The position numbers and the translations under genes were made by a program. A stretch of DNA of 64,000 nucleotides. Source: Nitrosomonas sp. Its GTDB lineage: Bacteria; Pseudomonadota; Gammaproteobacteria; Burkholderiales; Nitrosomonadaceae. The notes under the pieces are model-generated. The model was not told the origin of the DNA. It saw nothing but the letters and a program-made list of their open reading frames with translations, and did not search any database. Numbering within the stretch: the stretch's first letter is position 1; each line of letters opens with the position of its first letter. The stretch spans positions 1,612,001 to 1,676,000 of the forward strand of contig JALDQW010000001.1 of NCBI GenBank assembly GCA_031316255.1. The letters are read 5' to 3'. This document shows positions 8,798-18,355 of this stretch, piece by piece.

Positions 8798-9988
8798 TTA
8801 TCTTACTATCTTCCCGGTACTGGAGTCATATTTATAATTAACAATTGATCCATCCTTGATCTTTTCAATCATTTCATCAATCACGAATAGCGGAACCAAG
8901 AACCATTCGCGTGGTACAACAGGATTTCCAAATCTGTCTTTAATTTCAATATTAAGTTTCGCCGATTCAAAAAACCTGTGAATCAAATTTTCCAGTTTCA
9001 CGCGATTTATGTTTGAAAGCTCATATGTGGCCACAATCTCAACATCAGCCATAAGGAAAGTAGGGTCTAGTTTGGCATTGGCGACACGTCTTTCAATATT
9101 ACTGCTGGTTACACCGATTTTATGGATAACATCACGGTGTTCTTGAATCTGCGGATGTTCTGATTTGCTGCGAAGTACATAAATTGTGCCAGTTTCCGTA
9201 TCACCTTCTTCAGCCACATCGGTAAACAGGATGCCACTTGAGGGCTTGATAATTCTGCGGCTGGTTTCATCTTTGTTTAATGCTCGTTGCAATGACCTCA
9301 TAAGAATGTCGCTTTCAGTGCCATTGTCATAGATTACACGCAATCTACAATCTGGACGGCCATAATTTGCGATGAATTCTTCCCCTGCTTCTGCAACAAA
9401 GACTTTCTGACCACCAAGAATGAAAAAATCTCCTTGTTCGACCTGTGCATCATCTTTGAATTTACGGGTTGTGCGAATTCCAGATGTCAACTCTTCTTGT
9501 ACTTCGGCAAATAATGGTTTGAATTTTCCGAAGTCAAGACATGGGGTACGTTTGGCAATTTCTTCGGCGGCTTTTATTTCCGCACGGGATTTTACATGCG
9601 TTAGTTTTGTAATGTCATTGCTACCGGCATTCAGTACGCCCAATTCCGAGAGCAGAGTATCGTCATCCAGATTATCCATTTCATGTTGAACGACAGTTGG
9701 GTCGTTGGTAAGCAGGCCATGCCTGTCTTTATCAGCCAGAACTGCACGGCATTCCTGTGAATCACGGATTTTGTCTAGTCTCACAGCGTAAAGCCGTTCG
9801 AAAATATCCCGTTCCTCACCGTGTATAGGTACACGGCCATGCTGTTCAAAAAATCGTTCAATATCCTCAAAACCGGCAATGATACGTTCTTCTCGTGGAG
9901 TCCGGTTTCCGGTCTTTTTAATTTCCACCTCAACACCAAGCTCGGCGAGAAGCGCATTATCTTCATCCGTAAGACCTGCCTTAGCCAT
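8798..9988 (-). CDS. GIY-YIG (T5orf172-like) nuclease, third gene of a restriction-like operon
   Basis: The 396-aa protein carries a C-terminal GIY-YIG domain of the T5orf172 type: TIYVL (268-272), HKIGVT (289-294), Arg300/Arg301 and the metal-binding Glu in LENLIH (332-337). The N-terminal 250 residues are not recognised and may mediate contacts with partners or DNA. Its start overlaps the upstream helicase stop by 8 bases, so it is the last cistron of the methylase-helicase-nuclease operon. It is the obvious candidate for DNA cleavage in that set, because no other nuclease motif was identified there. T5orf172 domains also occur in non-restriction contexts, so the effector role is inferred. 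Confidence 0.78.
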   Translation of the reverse strand: MAKAGLTDEDNALLAELGVEVEIKKTGNRTPREERIIAGFEDIERFFEQHGRVPIHGEERDIFERLYAVRLDKIRDSQECRAVLADKDRHGLLTNDPTVVQHEMDNLDDDTLLSELGVLNAGSNDITKLTHVKSRAEIKAAEEIAKRTPCLDFGKFKPLFAEVQEELTSGIRTTRKFKDDAQVEQGDFFILGGQKVFVAEAGEEFIANYGRPDCRLRVIYDNGTESDILMRSLQRALNKDETSRRIIKPSSGILFTDVAEEGDTETGTIYVLRSKSEHPQIQEHRDVIHKIGVTSSNIERRVANAKLDPTFLMADVEIVATYELSNINRVKLENLIHRFFESAKLNIEIKDRFGNPVVPREWFLVPLFVIDEMIEKIKDGSIVNYKYDSSTGKIVR

Positions 9989-12029
9989 TCGCTGCCTCCG
10001 CTTTCATTCGCGCAAGAAAAGCAACACCTTCGGCCATTCGTTTTTCCCAGGGATCTTGTGATGTCAGAGATGGAAGTCTTCCGCGTTCTTGCTTGAATTT
10101 TAGCGCTCGTTTTGCCAATTCGCGCGCTTCTTCAATAGTGAGGTTTACTTTTTTACTGGCAATCACCAAAGCCACCTGTTTTAAACTATCTTCATTCATG
10201 GCTTTAGCCAGAATCGCATAAGCTTCATTGAATGGGTTAATGTGATCAATTAGATCAATATCCAGTTCACGCACATCCATTGCAAACTTACGAACACCCT
10301 GAATCAAGGCAGTGTTACCGGTTTTTGTTGCGTCGCCTGTTGAATTAAGAGCTTTCTTTGCCTGTTGAGTCAGATTCAGCGCAGCAATAGCATGCTGTCG
10401 TACTGCTTCCTGATCTTCCTGATCCAATTCAGGGTATTTAGCCTTCACGATTTTGCCCATGCGTATTTGGGTCAGTTCCTCTGGCACCAGTTCGGAATCA
10501 AACAGGCCGCGCTCCAAAGAAGTTTTATCCTGTACAAATGCCGCAATAACCTCGTTTAAATCTTCCTTGCAAATGCGAGTGGCTTCCTTGCTTTTGGGTT
10601 CTACTAAACCCTTAATTTCGATTTGGAACTGACCTGTCTGCTGGTTGAAGCCGACATTCTCTTTATTGGGATCGTACCCTTCATCGCCATAATCATAACC
10701 CTCAGTGGGGCCGTTCTGTCTATTCTTCGGCGTAAAGTTGAATTTTGGAGCAAGTACTTGTTCCATCAACAGACTAGCTGCAATTGCTTTGAGCGTATCG
10801 TTTACAGCATTAGTCACAGCCTCCTCAGACGCATCCGGTTCAGCAATCAGATTGGTAAAACGTGCTTTAGTTTTATCCTTGGCGTCACGGGTGGCGCGGC
10901 CAATAATCTGAATGATTTCTGTCAAGCTTGAGCGATACCCAATCGTGAGTGCATGTTCGCACCAAATCCAGTCAAAGCCCTCTTTCGCCATGCCGAGAGC
11001 GATAATTATATCCACATAATCACGATTATATTTAGCAGCAGGGTCACGCAATGCAATGAGTACCTTATCCCGTTTTGCTTCATCATCCACCAAATCGGCT
11101 ATTTTCAGCATGCCTTTTGGGGTTTTCACAAGATGAAAGCCGGTATTTTCATCAATACCCTGCCAATCACCCAGTTCATGAATGATATGCTCTACTTCTT
11201 TGATTTTATCTTTGGTGCTTTCACGTGAATTGACATTGGGGATATGAATAATTGTTTTTTCTTCGGGGTTGAGAACATTGAGGATTTCATCGGTATACGA
11301 GCCAGTGTAAAAGTAATAACCGATATCCAATTGCTTTAGGTACTGATAGCCGTTCAACTGCTCATAGTACGTATAAGTGACTGTCTCAAACCTGGCTTCA
11401 TCTTGCGGAGTCAGCACAGCTTCGGCATCGCCACGAAAATAGGAACCCGTCATGGCGATAATATGCACTTTGTCCCGTGCAATGAATTGACCAAGGTGAG
11501 TTCCGAGTTTGTTATCGGGATTTGCACTCACATGGTGAAACTCATCGACAGCAATCAAACAATCGTCAAAGGCCATAACACCGAAGCGTTCCACGGCAAA
11601 GCGGAATGTTGCATGGGTGCAAACCAGTACACGCTCATTACTATCGAGGAAGGTTTTTACTGCACTAACTTTGCCACCATTGTCATCCCCTGGCGCATTG
11701 CAAAGATTCCACTGTGGAGCAACCTCCCAATCAGCCCAGAATCCGTATTGGGTTAACGGCTCGTTATTGAAACTGGCTCCGATGGTTTTCTCCGGTACTA
11801 CGATAACCGCTTTCCTTAGCCCTTGGTTATATAGCTTATCCAGCGCGATGAACATTAAAGCACGACTTTTGCCTGATGCCGGTGGAGATTTGATCAGCAG
11901 ATATTGTTCGCCGCGCTTTTCATAGGCACGTTCCTGCATGACGCGCATCCCCATTTCATTCGCTTTCGTGGAGCTGCCGTTGCAGGCGTAATTGACGGAA
12001 ACAGAAGGAATGGATTTGATATTCATCAT
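9981..12029 (-). CDS. SF2 DEAD/DEAH-type helicase of a restriction-like operon
   Basis: The 682-aa superfamily 2 ATPase shows Walker A SPPASGKS (48-55), motif II DEFHH (162-166), motif III MTGS (193-196) and motif VI QIIGRATRD (374-382). The two RecA-like lobes fill the first ~400 residues; the C-terminal ~280 are helical and unassigned. Such helicases serve as ATP-driven translocases in type I/III restriction and related defence systems. It overlaps the methylase stop (ATGA-type coupling) upstream and the GIY-YIG gene downstream, so the three products are probably made in fixed ratio. It lacks the fused nuclease domain found in HsdR or Res subunits. Confidence 0.88.
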   Translation of the reverse strand: MMNIKSIPSVSVNYACNGSSTKANEMGMRVMQERAYEKRGEQYLLIKSPPASGKSRALMFIALDKLYNQGLRKAVIVVPEKTIGASFNNEPLTQYGFWADWEVAPQWNLCNAPGDDNGGKVSAVKTFLDSNERVLVCTHATFRFAVERFGVMAFDDCLIAVDEFHHVSANPDNKLGTHLGQFIARDKVHIIAMTGSYFRGDAEAVLTPQDEARFETVTYTYYEQLNGYQYLKQLDIGYYFYTGSYTDEILNVLNPEEKTIIHIPNVNSRESTKDKIKEVEHIIHELGDWQGIDENTGFHLVKTPKGMLKIADLVDDEAKRDKVLIALRDPAAKYNRDYVDIIIALGMAKEGFDWIWCEHALTIGYRSSLTEIIQIIGRATRDAKDKTKARFTNLIAEPDASEEAVTNAVNDTLKAIAASLLMEQVLAPKFNFTPKNRQNGPTEGYDYGDEGYDPNKENVGFNQQTGQFQIEIKGLVEPKSKEATRICKEDLNEVIAAFVQDKTSLERGLFDSELVPEELTQIRMGKIVKAKYPELDQEDQEAVRQHAIAALNLTQQAKKALNSTGDATKTGNTALIQGVRKFAMDVRELDIDLIDHINPFNEAYAILAKAMNEDSLKQVALVIASKKVNLTIEEARELAKRALKFKQERGRLPSLTSQDPWEKRMAEGVAFLARMKAEAANG

Positions 12030-14785
12030 GATTTGGCAGTCTTTGTTGTTCGTAAATCCGCTGTTTTTTGCTCACCGGTTATTTTAGTATAGAGCTCGAA
12101 CAATTTTTTCAATCGCTCGGTATCATTCTTGAAGCGGCGACCAATATAAATGCGTTCCAGCACTTCGTCGTTTCGTTCATGGGCATGGCGCAAATTTTCC
12201 GGCATGTTATCTGGATCATAAAGATCAGCTATGGTCGCTGGGAAATGTGCTTCACGAGCCAGCAGAATATCTTCCGTGCAACGGGTAAGATCAGCCTTGT
12301 TTTTTTCGGTAAGTGATGGAAGTGGAAAACTATTATAACAAACACCTGATGAATATCGAAAATCCGATTTCATTCTCCCTGCAGTAACGCTGATCCATGC
12401 TATGTGTAATTTTGAACAAATTACAGAGAATACATAAAGAGGTGAATCGTAAATTGCTTGCGCGGCATCGGAGATGATTATGTCACGCTCTAACAAGCCA
12501 ATAGGAATATATTCCCGACGCTCAGAGGATACTCTAGGTATGATTATCTGATGATCTAATCCTATTATGGTTCTTTCAAATTTATGGGGTGTATCAATTC
12601 CTAATTTACCACGCTCGCTACCTGTTTCTCTATATTCCCTGATGCGTTGGAGACGCTCGTTTATAGGCGCAATAGAGTTAGCAAGCGATAAATCTTCATC
12701 TGAAATCCAAAGACAATAACGATCAACTCCATTAATGAACTCTTTAGAACCAAGAATTTTTCTGATTAATTTTATTGACGCAGGGTAAGACATGACTATC
12801 GCTTCTTTTTCAGAGGAGCTAAGCATAAAATTTTTTTTATCTCTCGGAATATTGCCTGTCACCATGGCCGGAAGATCAGAAATTGGAGAGGAATGCTTTT
12901 CAACAATAATATTCGCGCCATCCACAAGATAAGCATTGATATTTGTAACTTCTTTTTTTTGGTCATTGAAATAAATAAATTTTTTCCCAGAACCAGGTGA
13001 GCGAACACCAACGATAATGCATATAACATTGGCATTATTAGTGGCATTGTTTGACCAATAGAAACTTTGGTGAGCGAAGAATATCTCCTGATGTCTTGCG
13101 AAGATGTGTGGCCAAATGATTGAAACCTGTACCCCTTGACATATCGAGTTGGTTGAAACAAAAGCGAAAGCTCCGCTCTTAGAAATATATTCAGCAGCTT
13201 TCCAAAACCAACCAGCTATGTAGTCCACCGCATTCGAGATGTTTTTTCCCTTGAATACTGATTTCAAATCTTGTTTTTGAGCATCAGTTTGAAATTTATC
13301 ACCCACATAAGGAGGGTTTCCGCATATATAGGTTTCTCCTCCTTCATTCTCAAAATCAATTTGTGCTTGATTCAACGGTGTATTGAATAAGTCATCACTA
13401 TGCAGCTTGACACCAGTACCGGTTGGCGGACAAATACTCAGCCAATCTAGTCGCAACGCATTTCCGCAGGTGATCCAGTTTAGAGTATTCAGTGGCAGAA
13501 ACTCCTTCAGAGCCAATTGTTCTCCACGATAAAGTACGTCGCATTGAAACTGGGCAATGATTAAGGCAAGCCTGGCAATTTCCGCCGGGAAATCACGTAA
13601 TTCAATGCCGCGAAAATTTGTTGGCGGTATTCCGGAAGGTAAATCTGCTTCACCGCGTCGCTTGCTGATTTCTGCTTCAATGGCGCGCATCTCTTTGTAG
13701 GCGATCACCAAAAAATTTCCCGAACCACAGGCGGGGTCGAAAACCCGAATCCTGGCCATACGTTTGCGCAGATTCAGCAACATGCGCGAATTGTTTCCGG
13801 CTTCTTCAAGTTTGACTCGCAGATCATCCAGAAACAACGGATTAAGCACTTTCAGGATATTTGGCACGCTGGTGTAATGCATCCCCAGTGCCCCACGTTC
13901 TTCATCTTCCGCCACGGCCTGGATCATTGAGCCGAAAATGTCGGGATTGATTTTCTTCCAATCCAGATTGCCTACATGCAAAAGGTAGCTACGCGCTATT
14001 TTGCTGAAGCGGGGCGTTTCGGTGCTGCCGGAAAACAGTCCGCCGTTGACATAGGGAAATGAACCAGCCCAGCGGGGCAATTTTGCGATTGTACGTTCTT
14101 CTGTTTTCGTATTCATGGCACGAAAGATTTCACTGATGACCTCGTGTGTATTCGATGAATCCTTTGCGCTCATTTGCGTTATGGTGTCAGTAAACAAACC
14201 AATACCATCAAAAATATCAGTATCCTCGGCAAAAAAGCAAAAAATAAGTCGTGCCATAAAATGATTCATGTCATGGCGTCGATCTGCACTTCCCCAATCT
14301 GGGTTTTCTTTCAACAGCTCCACATAAAGACGGTTGAGTCGACCAGTGGCTTTGATGTCAAAAGAATTTTCGCGAATTTGCTTTATGGTTGTTATTCCAG
14401 CCAATGGCAGAAAGAAACCGAAATGGTCTGGAAAATCCTTGTAGGCACAAGCAACCGTTTCACCACTGGTGATATCTTCCGCTTCAAATTCATTACCATC
14501 GGTAGCGAGAATAAATTTTGCTTTCTGGCGGCTGGTCGCTGGGCTGTTTCTCAGTTTCTCAAGTGCTTTCTGAACTTCGCCAGCAGAACAAGCGGCTATG
14601 TGGATATTGTTATACTGAAGTACTGCCCCTTCAATATCGCTCTTATTCGTATTTCCACTTTTCAGGCGATTGATTGTGGTGGCCTTATTTCCAAAAGCTT
14701 CCAGGAAAGCATAAGGAAATTCTTCTGGAACAAATGGCTGTTCCGCTAATCTGGATATTGATTCTTCAATTTCTACTGCGTTCAA
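12026..14785 (-). CDS. MmeI-like class I N6-adenine DNA methyltransferase
   Basis: The 919-aa protein has an N-terminal region (1-130), a helical spacer containing NHFMARLIFCFFAEDT (174-189), the AdoMet-binding DPACGSGNFL (350-359), the catalytic NPPY (490-493) and a C-terminal target-recognition region. This order matches MmeI/type IIL-like enzymes, which methylate adenine in a non-palindromic site. In MmeI the N-terminus carries a PD-(D/E)xK nuclease; I cannot see that D...ExK signature here. Cleavage may therefore be supplied by the GIY-YIG protein made from the same operon. It is the first gene of the minus-strand operon. The methylase call is firm; the specificity cannot be read. Confidence 0.9.
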   Translation of the reverse strand: MNAVEIEESISRLAEQPFVPEEFPYAFLEAFGNKATTINRLKSGNTNKSDIEGAVLQYNNIHIAACSAGEVQKALEKLRNSPATSRQKAKFILATDGNEFEAEDITSGETVACAYKDFPDHFGFFLPLAGITTIKQIRENSFDIKATGRLNRLYVELLKENPDWGSADRRHDMNHFMARLIFCFFAEDTDIFDGIGLFTDTITQMSAKDSSNTHEVISEIFRAMNTKTEERTIAKLPRWAGSFPYVNGGLFSGSTETPRFSKIARSYLLHVGNLDWKKINPDIFGSMIQAVAEDEERGALGMHYTSVPNILKVLNPLFLDDLRVKLEEAGNNSRMLLNLRKRMARIRVFDPACGSGNFLVIAYKEMRAIEAEISKRRGEADLPSGIPPTNFRGIELRDFPAEIARLALIIAQFQCDVLYRGEQLALKEFLPLNTLNWITCGNALRLDWLSICPPTGTGVKLHSDDLFNTPLNQAQIDFENEGGETYICGNPPYVGDKFQTDAQKQDLKSVFKGKNISNAVDYIAGWFWKAAEYISKSGAFAFVSTNSICQGVQVSIIWPHIFARHQEIFFAHQSFYWSNNATNNANVICIIVGVRSPGSGKKFIYFNDQKKEVTNINAYLVDGANIIVEKHSSPISDLPAMVTGNIPRDKKNFMLSSSEKEAIVMSYPASIKLIRKILGSKEFINGVDRYCLWISDEDLSLANSIAPINERLQRIREYRETGSERGKLGIDTPHKFERTIIGLDHQIIIPRVSSERREYIPIGLLERDIIISDAAQAIYDSPLYVFSVICSKLHIAWISVTAGRMKSDFRYSSGVCYNSFPLPSLTEKNKADLTRCTEDILLAREAHFPATIADLYDPDNMPENLRHAHERNDEVLERIYIGRRFKNDTERLKKLFELYTKITGEQKTADLRTTKTAKS

Positions 14786-14922
14786 GTCGCCACCATGTCA
14801 GATAACTATTTTTTTGTTCACTGATTCACTTATCAATCTTGCTTATGCTGATTTGTTGATTATACCCGCTGTGTTCTTCGGTCATGTGATTATGGACTGT
14901 CCTATAAAGAATCATTTTTTGA

Positions 14923-16053
14923 TTAAACTTTTATACCCGAATCACGAAAATATTGCATCATCCCATGGGCAAGTTCATTGATATCAGTTTCAGAGGTTTT
15001 TCTTGGTGCTGCGAGTTGTTTAAGAATCTCACTTTGACGATGCTCTGCCACTTGTCCATAACTAAGAAAAGTAGTCATTACACCTTCATGTCCCAGATTC
15101 TGGCTCCATGCCTTGAATTCTTCGGGTGTTTTGCAGATTGTCTCGCCGAGAGTTGCTAGTGTATTCCTGAAACTGTGTGGGTTAAAGTAAGGTAATCCCG
15201 CGGACTCAAAAGCATTTTTGAAAATACCTCTAACCGGTGCAGTGGTACTCCAATGTTTTCGTTTCAATCCAATAACACCAAATTGATAATTTTCATTTAA
15301 ACCGATTTCTGTCATTGGAAAAAGTGGATCATCATTGCCCCAAAGTTTTTGTTCTTTTAGATAATCGATCCAGTCAGCAACAATCCGTCGAACTTCATCG
15401 CCAACGGGGAAAAAATATGTGACAAAGGTTTTACTGAACTTGGTACTGACATCACGCGCATCTTGGAATACGCTATTATTTTGGAAATTGACATGTTTTA
15501 GTTTGATCGAAACGAGTGCACCATCCCTTGCACCTGTTAGTAAACTAAATGCGATTAATGCCTTATTGCGGCGTTCTATATCCGTATGATTGGGCATCAA
15601 TTGAATGGCGTGCTTGATTTGTTCTATCGTCGGAACAGTCTTTTGCCGCCGGGCAGTTGCGATACGCATATCTTTGCTTGATATGTTGAAGTATTCCGCA
15701 TCAGAATATTGAATGCGTGATTTGTAGCCCGGTTCCCTGGCTAACCACTCAAAGAATTTTTTAAGGCTTGCCATTGTTGAATGGAGAGTTGCTTTGCTGA
15801 GTTTTTTACCAGTCTGTTTGTTGATTTGTTCAGATAAATGTTTTTTAAATGCAATTGCCTGTTGATAATGGAATAATTTGAAATCCCGGTACTTGTTATA
15901 GTTCTCAAAGCGTGCAATAGCTTTGGCTACCCCATCGATGGTTTGTTCACTTTGGCGCATGGCTTCTTTGAGAAACGAAAAGTATTTACGCTTGATTCTT
16001 TCATTATCCGGATGATGTTTGTTCATGATGTTTTTATCCTTTGCTGAAGTCAC
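14923..16053 (-). CDS. Second tyrosine recombinase (XerC/D-like site-specific integrase)
   Basis: The 376-aa protein has a SAM-like core-binding N-terminal half and a C-terminal catalytic domain. Catalytic residues are visible in order: Arg in TGARDGAL, HSFRNTLA for HxxR, LGHEGVMTT, and Tyr in FLSYGQV. It differs from the P4-type integrase at 18356 (no DUF4102-like N-terminus). It is translationally linked to a small HTH/zinc-ribbon protein whose 3' end overlaps it by 20 bases. It may be the recombinase of a smaller element nested in the island, or may invert or excise a segment; no att pair for it was identified. Confidence 0.88.
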   Translation of the reverse strand: MTSAKDKNIMNKHHPDNERIKRKYFSFLKEAMRQSEQTIDGVAKAIARFENYNKYRDFKLFHYQQAIAFKKHLSEQINKQTGKKLSKATLHSTMASLKKFFEWLAREPGYKSRIQYSDAEYFNISSKDMRIATARRQKTVPTIEQIKHAIQLMPNHTDIERRNKALIAFSLLTGARDGALVSIKLKHVNFQNNSVFQDARDVSTKFSKTFVTYFFPVGDEVRRIVADWIDYLKEQKLWGNDDPLFPMTEIGLNENYQFGVIGLKRKHWSTTAPVRGIFKNAFESAGLPYFNPHSFRNTLATLGETICKTPEEFKAWSQNLGHEGVMTTFLSYGQVAEHRQSEILKQLAAPRKTSETDINELAHGMMQYFRDSGIKV

Positions 16054-16510
16054 TGTTTACGGTGGGATTAATGCACGGTGTTATGTGTAATCCTGCCAGC
16101 GATTGAGCAATACTCGAGTAAGCCGGTATTCGTAATAATTTATCCAAGCTGATGCGCCTGTTCATGATAGATTCGCAATCTGGACATAAGGCTACAAGAT
16201 TTCCTAGAGTGTCAGTGATGGTTCTGTATTCAATCAAATCTGCATCAGGTTTTTTTGGTTCACGGCACCGTACACAATAAATTTCATCCGGCTTGCAGGA
16301 TCGTTTGTTCTTAGTTCTTTTAGCTTCAAGAAAAACACGGAGGTCTCGTCCCAGAATTAGAAATGGTCGTTTCTTTCCACAAACAGGTAATCCCTGCTTG
16401 ATCCAACTGCCGATCGTATTTTTATGAACTTGAAACAAGTTGGCAGTTTCTTCAATGGTGTAATTCCGATGTAGTTTTGCCAACCGCGGATTGGACAAGC
16501 GCTTACCCAT
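16034..16510 (-). CDS. HTH plus zinc-ribbon DNA-binding protein paired with a tyrosine recombinase
   Basis: The 158-aa protein has an N-terminal helix-turn-helix (YTIEETANLFQVHKNTIGSW, about 17-36), a basic stretch and two CxxC pairs (CVRC about 79-82 and CPDC about 113-116) that should form a zinc ribbon. The 3' end overlaps the recombinase start, pointing to a shared transcript and function. Small DNA-binding partners of this kind often act as recombination directionality or accessory factors; that role is inferred from the overlap. I recognise no named family. Confidence 0.65.
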   Translation of the reverse strand: MGKRLSNPRLAKLHRNYTIEETANLFQVHKNTIGSWIKQGLPVCGKKRPFLILGRDLRVFLEAKRTKNKRSCKPDEIYCVRCREPKKPDADLIEYRTITDTLGNLVALCPDCESIMNRRISLDKLLRIPAYSSIAQSLAGLHITPCINPTVNSDFSKG

Positions 16511-16525
16511 TAATCAATTGCTCCA

Positions 16526-17140
16526 TCAAATACATTGATCCAATTTAAACCTATAGTATGGCGATTTAGAAAGGTGCACGGTGGGCGGGTCATATGTTTT
16601 GAGAAATTGCTGTTTTGACACGGTTGGCGGGTTATATTTAACTGTTTCGCCGGAAGAGTCACACGCTGGACGTGTCATATCAACTACTTTTGACACGCCG
16701 GGTGAGGGAGTGGATTTAATTTTAATCGGTGGCAACGGTTCATGTTTTCGCCACCAGCTATACGGTCTTTCGGTAGCTTTAATGTCGAGTTTCCCACCAC
16801 ATTCATCAGTCGCAAAAAAGGTTAAAGCGTAGAGATGCGGGCGTTTACGGTCACCGTAACGTGAAACAACGATCAATTCGACATCAAGCAATTCTTTGCG
16901 GGCTTTGTTGAGTGTATCGCGTGACTTCCAGCCGCGTTTCTCCATCACTGACCATGCTAGGCAAAGGTCGCCATTGTTGAAACCCCTGTATTGCGTCAGC
17001 AGGTCAATAAGTAGCTTTATAGCATGAGCGGATAATCCGGTAAAAGCCTGGCTTCCAAGTAGGCAATGCGGTAAAGCTGCAAACCCACCGGGTTCCCGGC
17101 GTTCGGGAGACAGCCAGTTTTTCTTTCTCCTAATGCTCAT
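16526..17140 (-). CDS. Winged-helix-like island protein, possible replication or regulatory factor
   Basis: The 204-aa protein has a basic N-terminus and a helical region consistent with a winged helix: GLSAHAIKLLIDLLTQY followed by SRDTLNKARKELLDVELIV. The C-terminal part is Pro/Thr/Lys-rich and probably disordered. Similar proteins sit beside AlpA-like regulators in tRNA islands and are usually left unnamed. It lies 15 bases upstream of the HTH/zinc-ribbon gene and 28 bases downstream of the AlpA-like gene, so 17399-14923 may be one operon. DNA binding is plausible; a replication role is only a guess. Confidence 0.5.
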   Translation of the reverse strand: MSIRRKKNWLSPERREPGGFAALPHCLLGSQAFTGLSAHAIKLLIDLLTQYRGFNNGDLCLAWSVMEKRGWKSRDTLNKARKELLDVELIVVSRYGDRKRPHLYALTFFATDECGGKLDIKATERPYSWWRKHEPLPPIKIKSTPSPGVSKVVDMTRPACDSSGETVKYNPPTVSKQQFLKTYDPPTVHLSKSPYYRFKLDQCI

Positions 17141-17168
17141 GCACTATAAGTAATTTTGGCGTTTAAGA

Positions 17169-17399
17169 TTAAGATTCGCCACCGATAGTGCGACGATCAA
17201 GAAAGGCATCTAGTGCAGATTTGCGGTATTTGACTAGGCGGCCAACTTTCACAAATTGTATGTTATAGCGGCCAACACATCTCCAAACACTGAGTGTATT
17301 TTCAGTTACGCCGATATATGCGGCTGCCTCGGATGGTGTTAATAATGGGTCTGAAGATTGTTTTCTTAGGATTTGTGCGATTGCACTGTCTGCATCCAT
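17169..17399 (-). CDS. AlpA/excisionase-like helix-turn-helix protein
   Basis: The 76-aa protein has a MerR/AlpA-type helix-turn-helix: LLTPSEAAAYIGVTENTLSV (19-38), then FVKVGRLVKYRKSALDAFL, the classic wing and helix of excisionase-like proteins. AlpA-type factors activate integrase expression or bend att DNA during excision of P4-type islands. It is the first gene of a minus-strand cluster leading into the second recombinase, so it may serve either integrase. Confidence 0.8.
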   Translation of the reverse strand: MDADSAIAQILRKQSSDPLLTPSEAAAYIGVTENTLSVWRCVGRYNIQFVKVGRLVKYRKSALDAFLDRRTIGGES

Positions 17400-17551
17400 A
17401 ATATTCCCTCATATTTAATTAGTAATGTTCAGTTACAGAGAGAATTTTATGGAAGAATGGCTTGATACAATAAGGATGTTATTTTATGAATTTAATGAGA
17501 AAAGTTCCCCGGAACTTAAATGCTAAATAATGCACATAATCCTCCCGGTTA

Positions 17552-18316
17552 TCACCCAACAAGTTTGCGTACGTAGTCTGAATCTACATTTGGTCTATCA
17601 AAAACAACTTCGGTTGTCATCGCTACAACATCATGCAGAGGTTGCTTATAGACATATCTAAGATATTGAGAAAGTTTGCGAACAAAGTAATGAATACCAG
17701 CATTCTCAGAGTTTGGTTTTTTTACTGAAAGTTCTTCCTCACCGTATTGTCTTGCTTTTTCAGATATGTCATTCAGAATATCAGAAATTTGAGGCATAAT
17801 TTCGGAAACAACCAAATCAGCAATAAATGTATCGTATGGAGAATCCAATAGCTTTAGTAATTTTTCAAGGTCGCTATTGTCAACAAAATTAGTTAATGAA
17901 TAATAGTCAAACCTACCGGATTTCTTCATTAAGTTTATTAATTTTTGGCTTGTTTCATGTATTTCATTGTAAAAAATCTTTCTGTCCGCGGAAGTGTGTT
18001 TTAAGTCATTTTTCCAACCTTCAATACCATCTTCACACACAGAAAAAAATAAACAAAAATAAAGATCATCATCGGTTCTTTTTGTAAGCGCTCCCCAAAC
18101 CTTTTTCATTCTTAAATCTGTAATTAGTTTTCCAAGCAAAGCAGCACTTTCTTGATCACTACCTTTAGAGATGGTTAGAAAAAGATATTTATTGTAAAAC
18201 TCCAATCCTTCTACGTCTGTTATATTCGCGCTATCGTAAACAATAGGCGCCTCGCGATAGAGCTTATTTTTATGTTGTTCAATAAGTACTTTTGGCGCCC
18301 ACTCCGGGTATTTCAT
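17552..18316 (-). CDS. Unknown AT-rich island protein
   Basis: The 254-aa protein has no signal peptide or clear membrane segment and is predicted to be mostly helical with many charged residues. No motif is recognised. It sits between the AlpA-like gene (152-base gap with no ORF) and the P4-type integrase (39-base gap), the position where tRNA islands often carry a single-gene defence or toxin-antitoxin cargo. That positional argument is the only functional hint. Low GC compared with the flanking chromosome suggests recent acquisition. Confidence 0.6.
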   Translation of the reverse strand: MKYPEWAPKVLIEQHKNKLYREAPIVYDSANITDVEGLEFYNKYLFLTISKGSDQESAALLGKLITDLRMKKVWGALTKRTDDDLYFCLFFSVCEDGIEGWKNDLKHTSADRKIFYNEIHETSQKLINLMKKSGRFDYYSLTNFVDNSDLEKLLKLLDSPYDTFIADLVVSEIMPQISDILNDISEKARQYGEEELSVKKPNSENAGIHYFVRKLSQYLRYVYKQPLHDVVAMTTEVVFDRPNVDSDYVRKLVG

Positions 18317-18355
18317 ATTTTTCTTATTGCTCTCTTGGTTTCGGTATTAACTGAA

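Noticed and set aside
10623..11925. Several plus-strand ORFs of about 70-117 aa across the helicase
   Set aside because: They are antisense shadows of the 682-aa SF2 helicase, whose motifs are complete.
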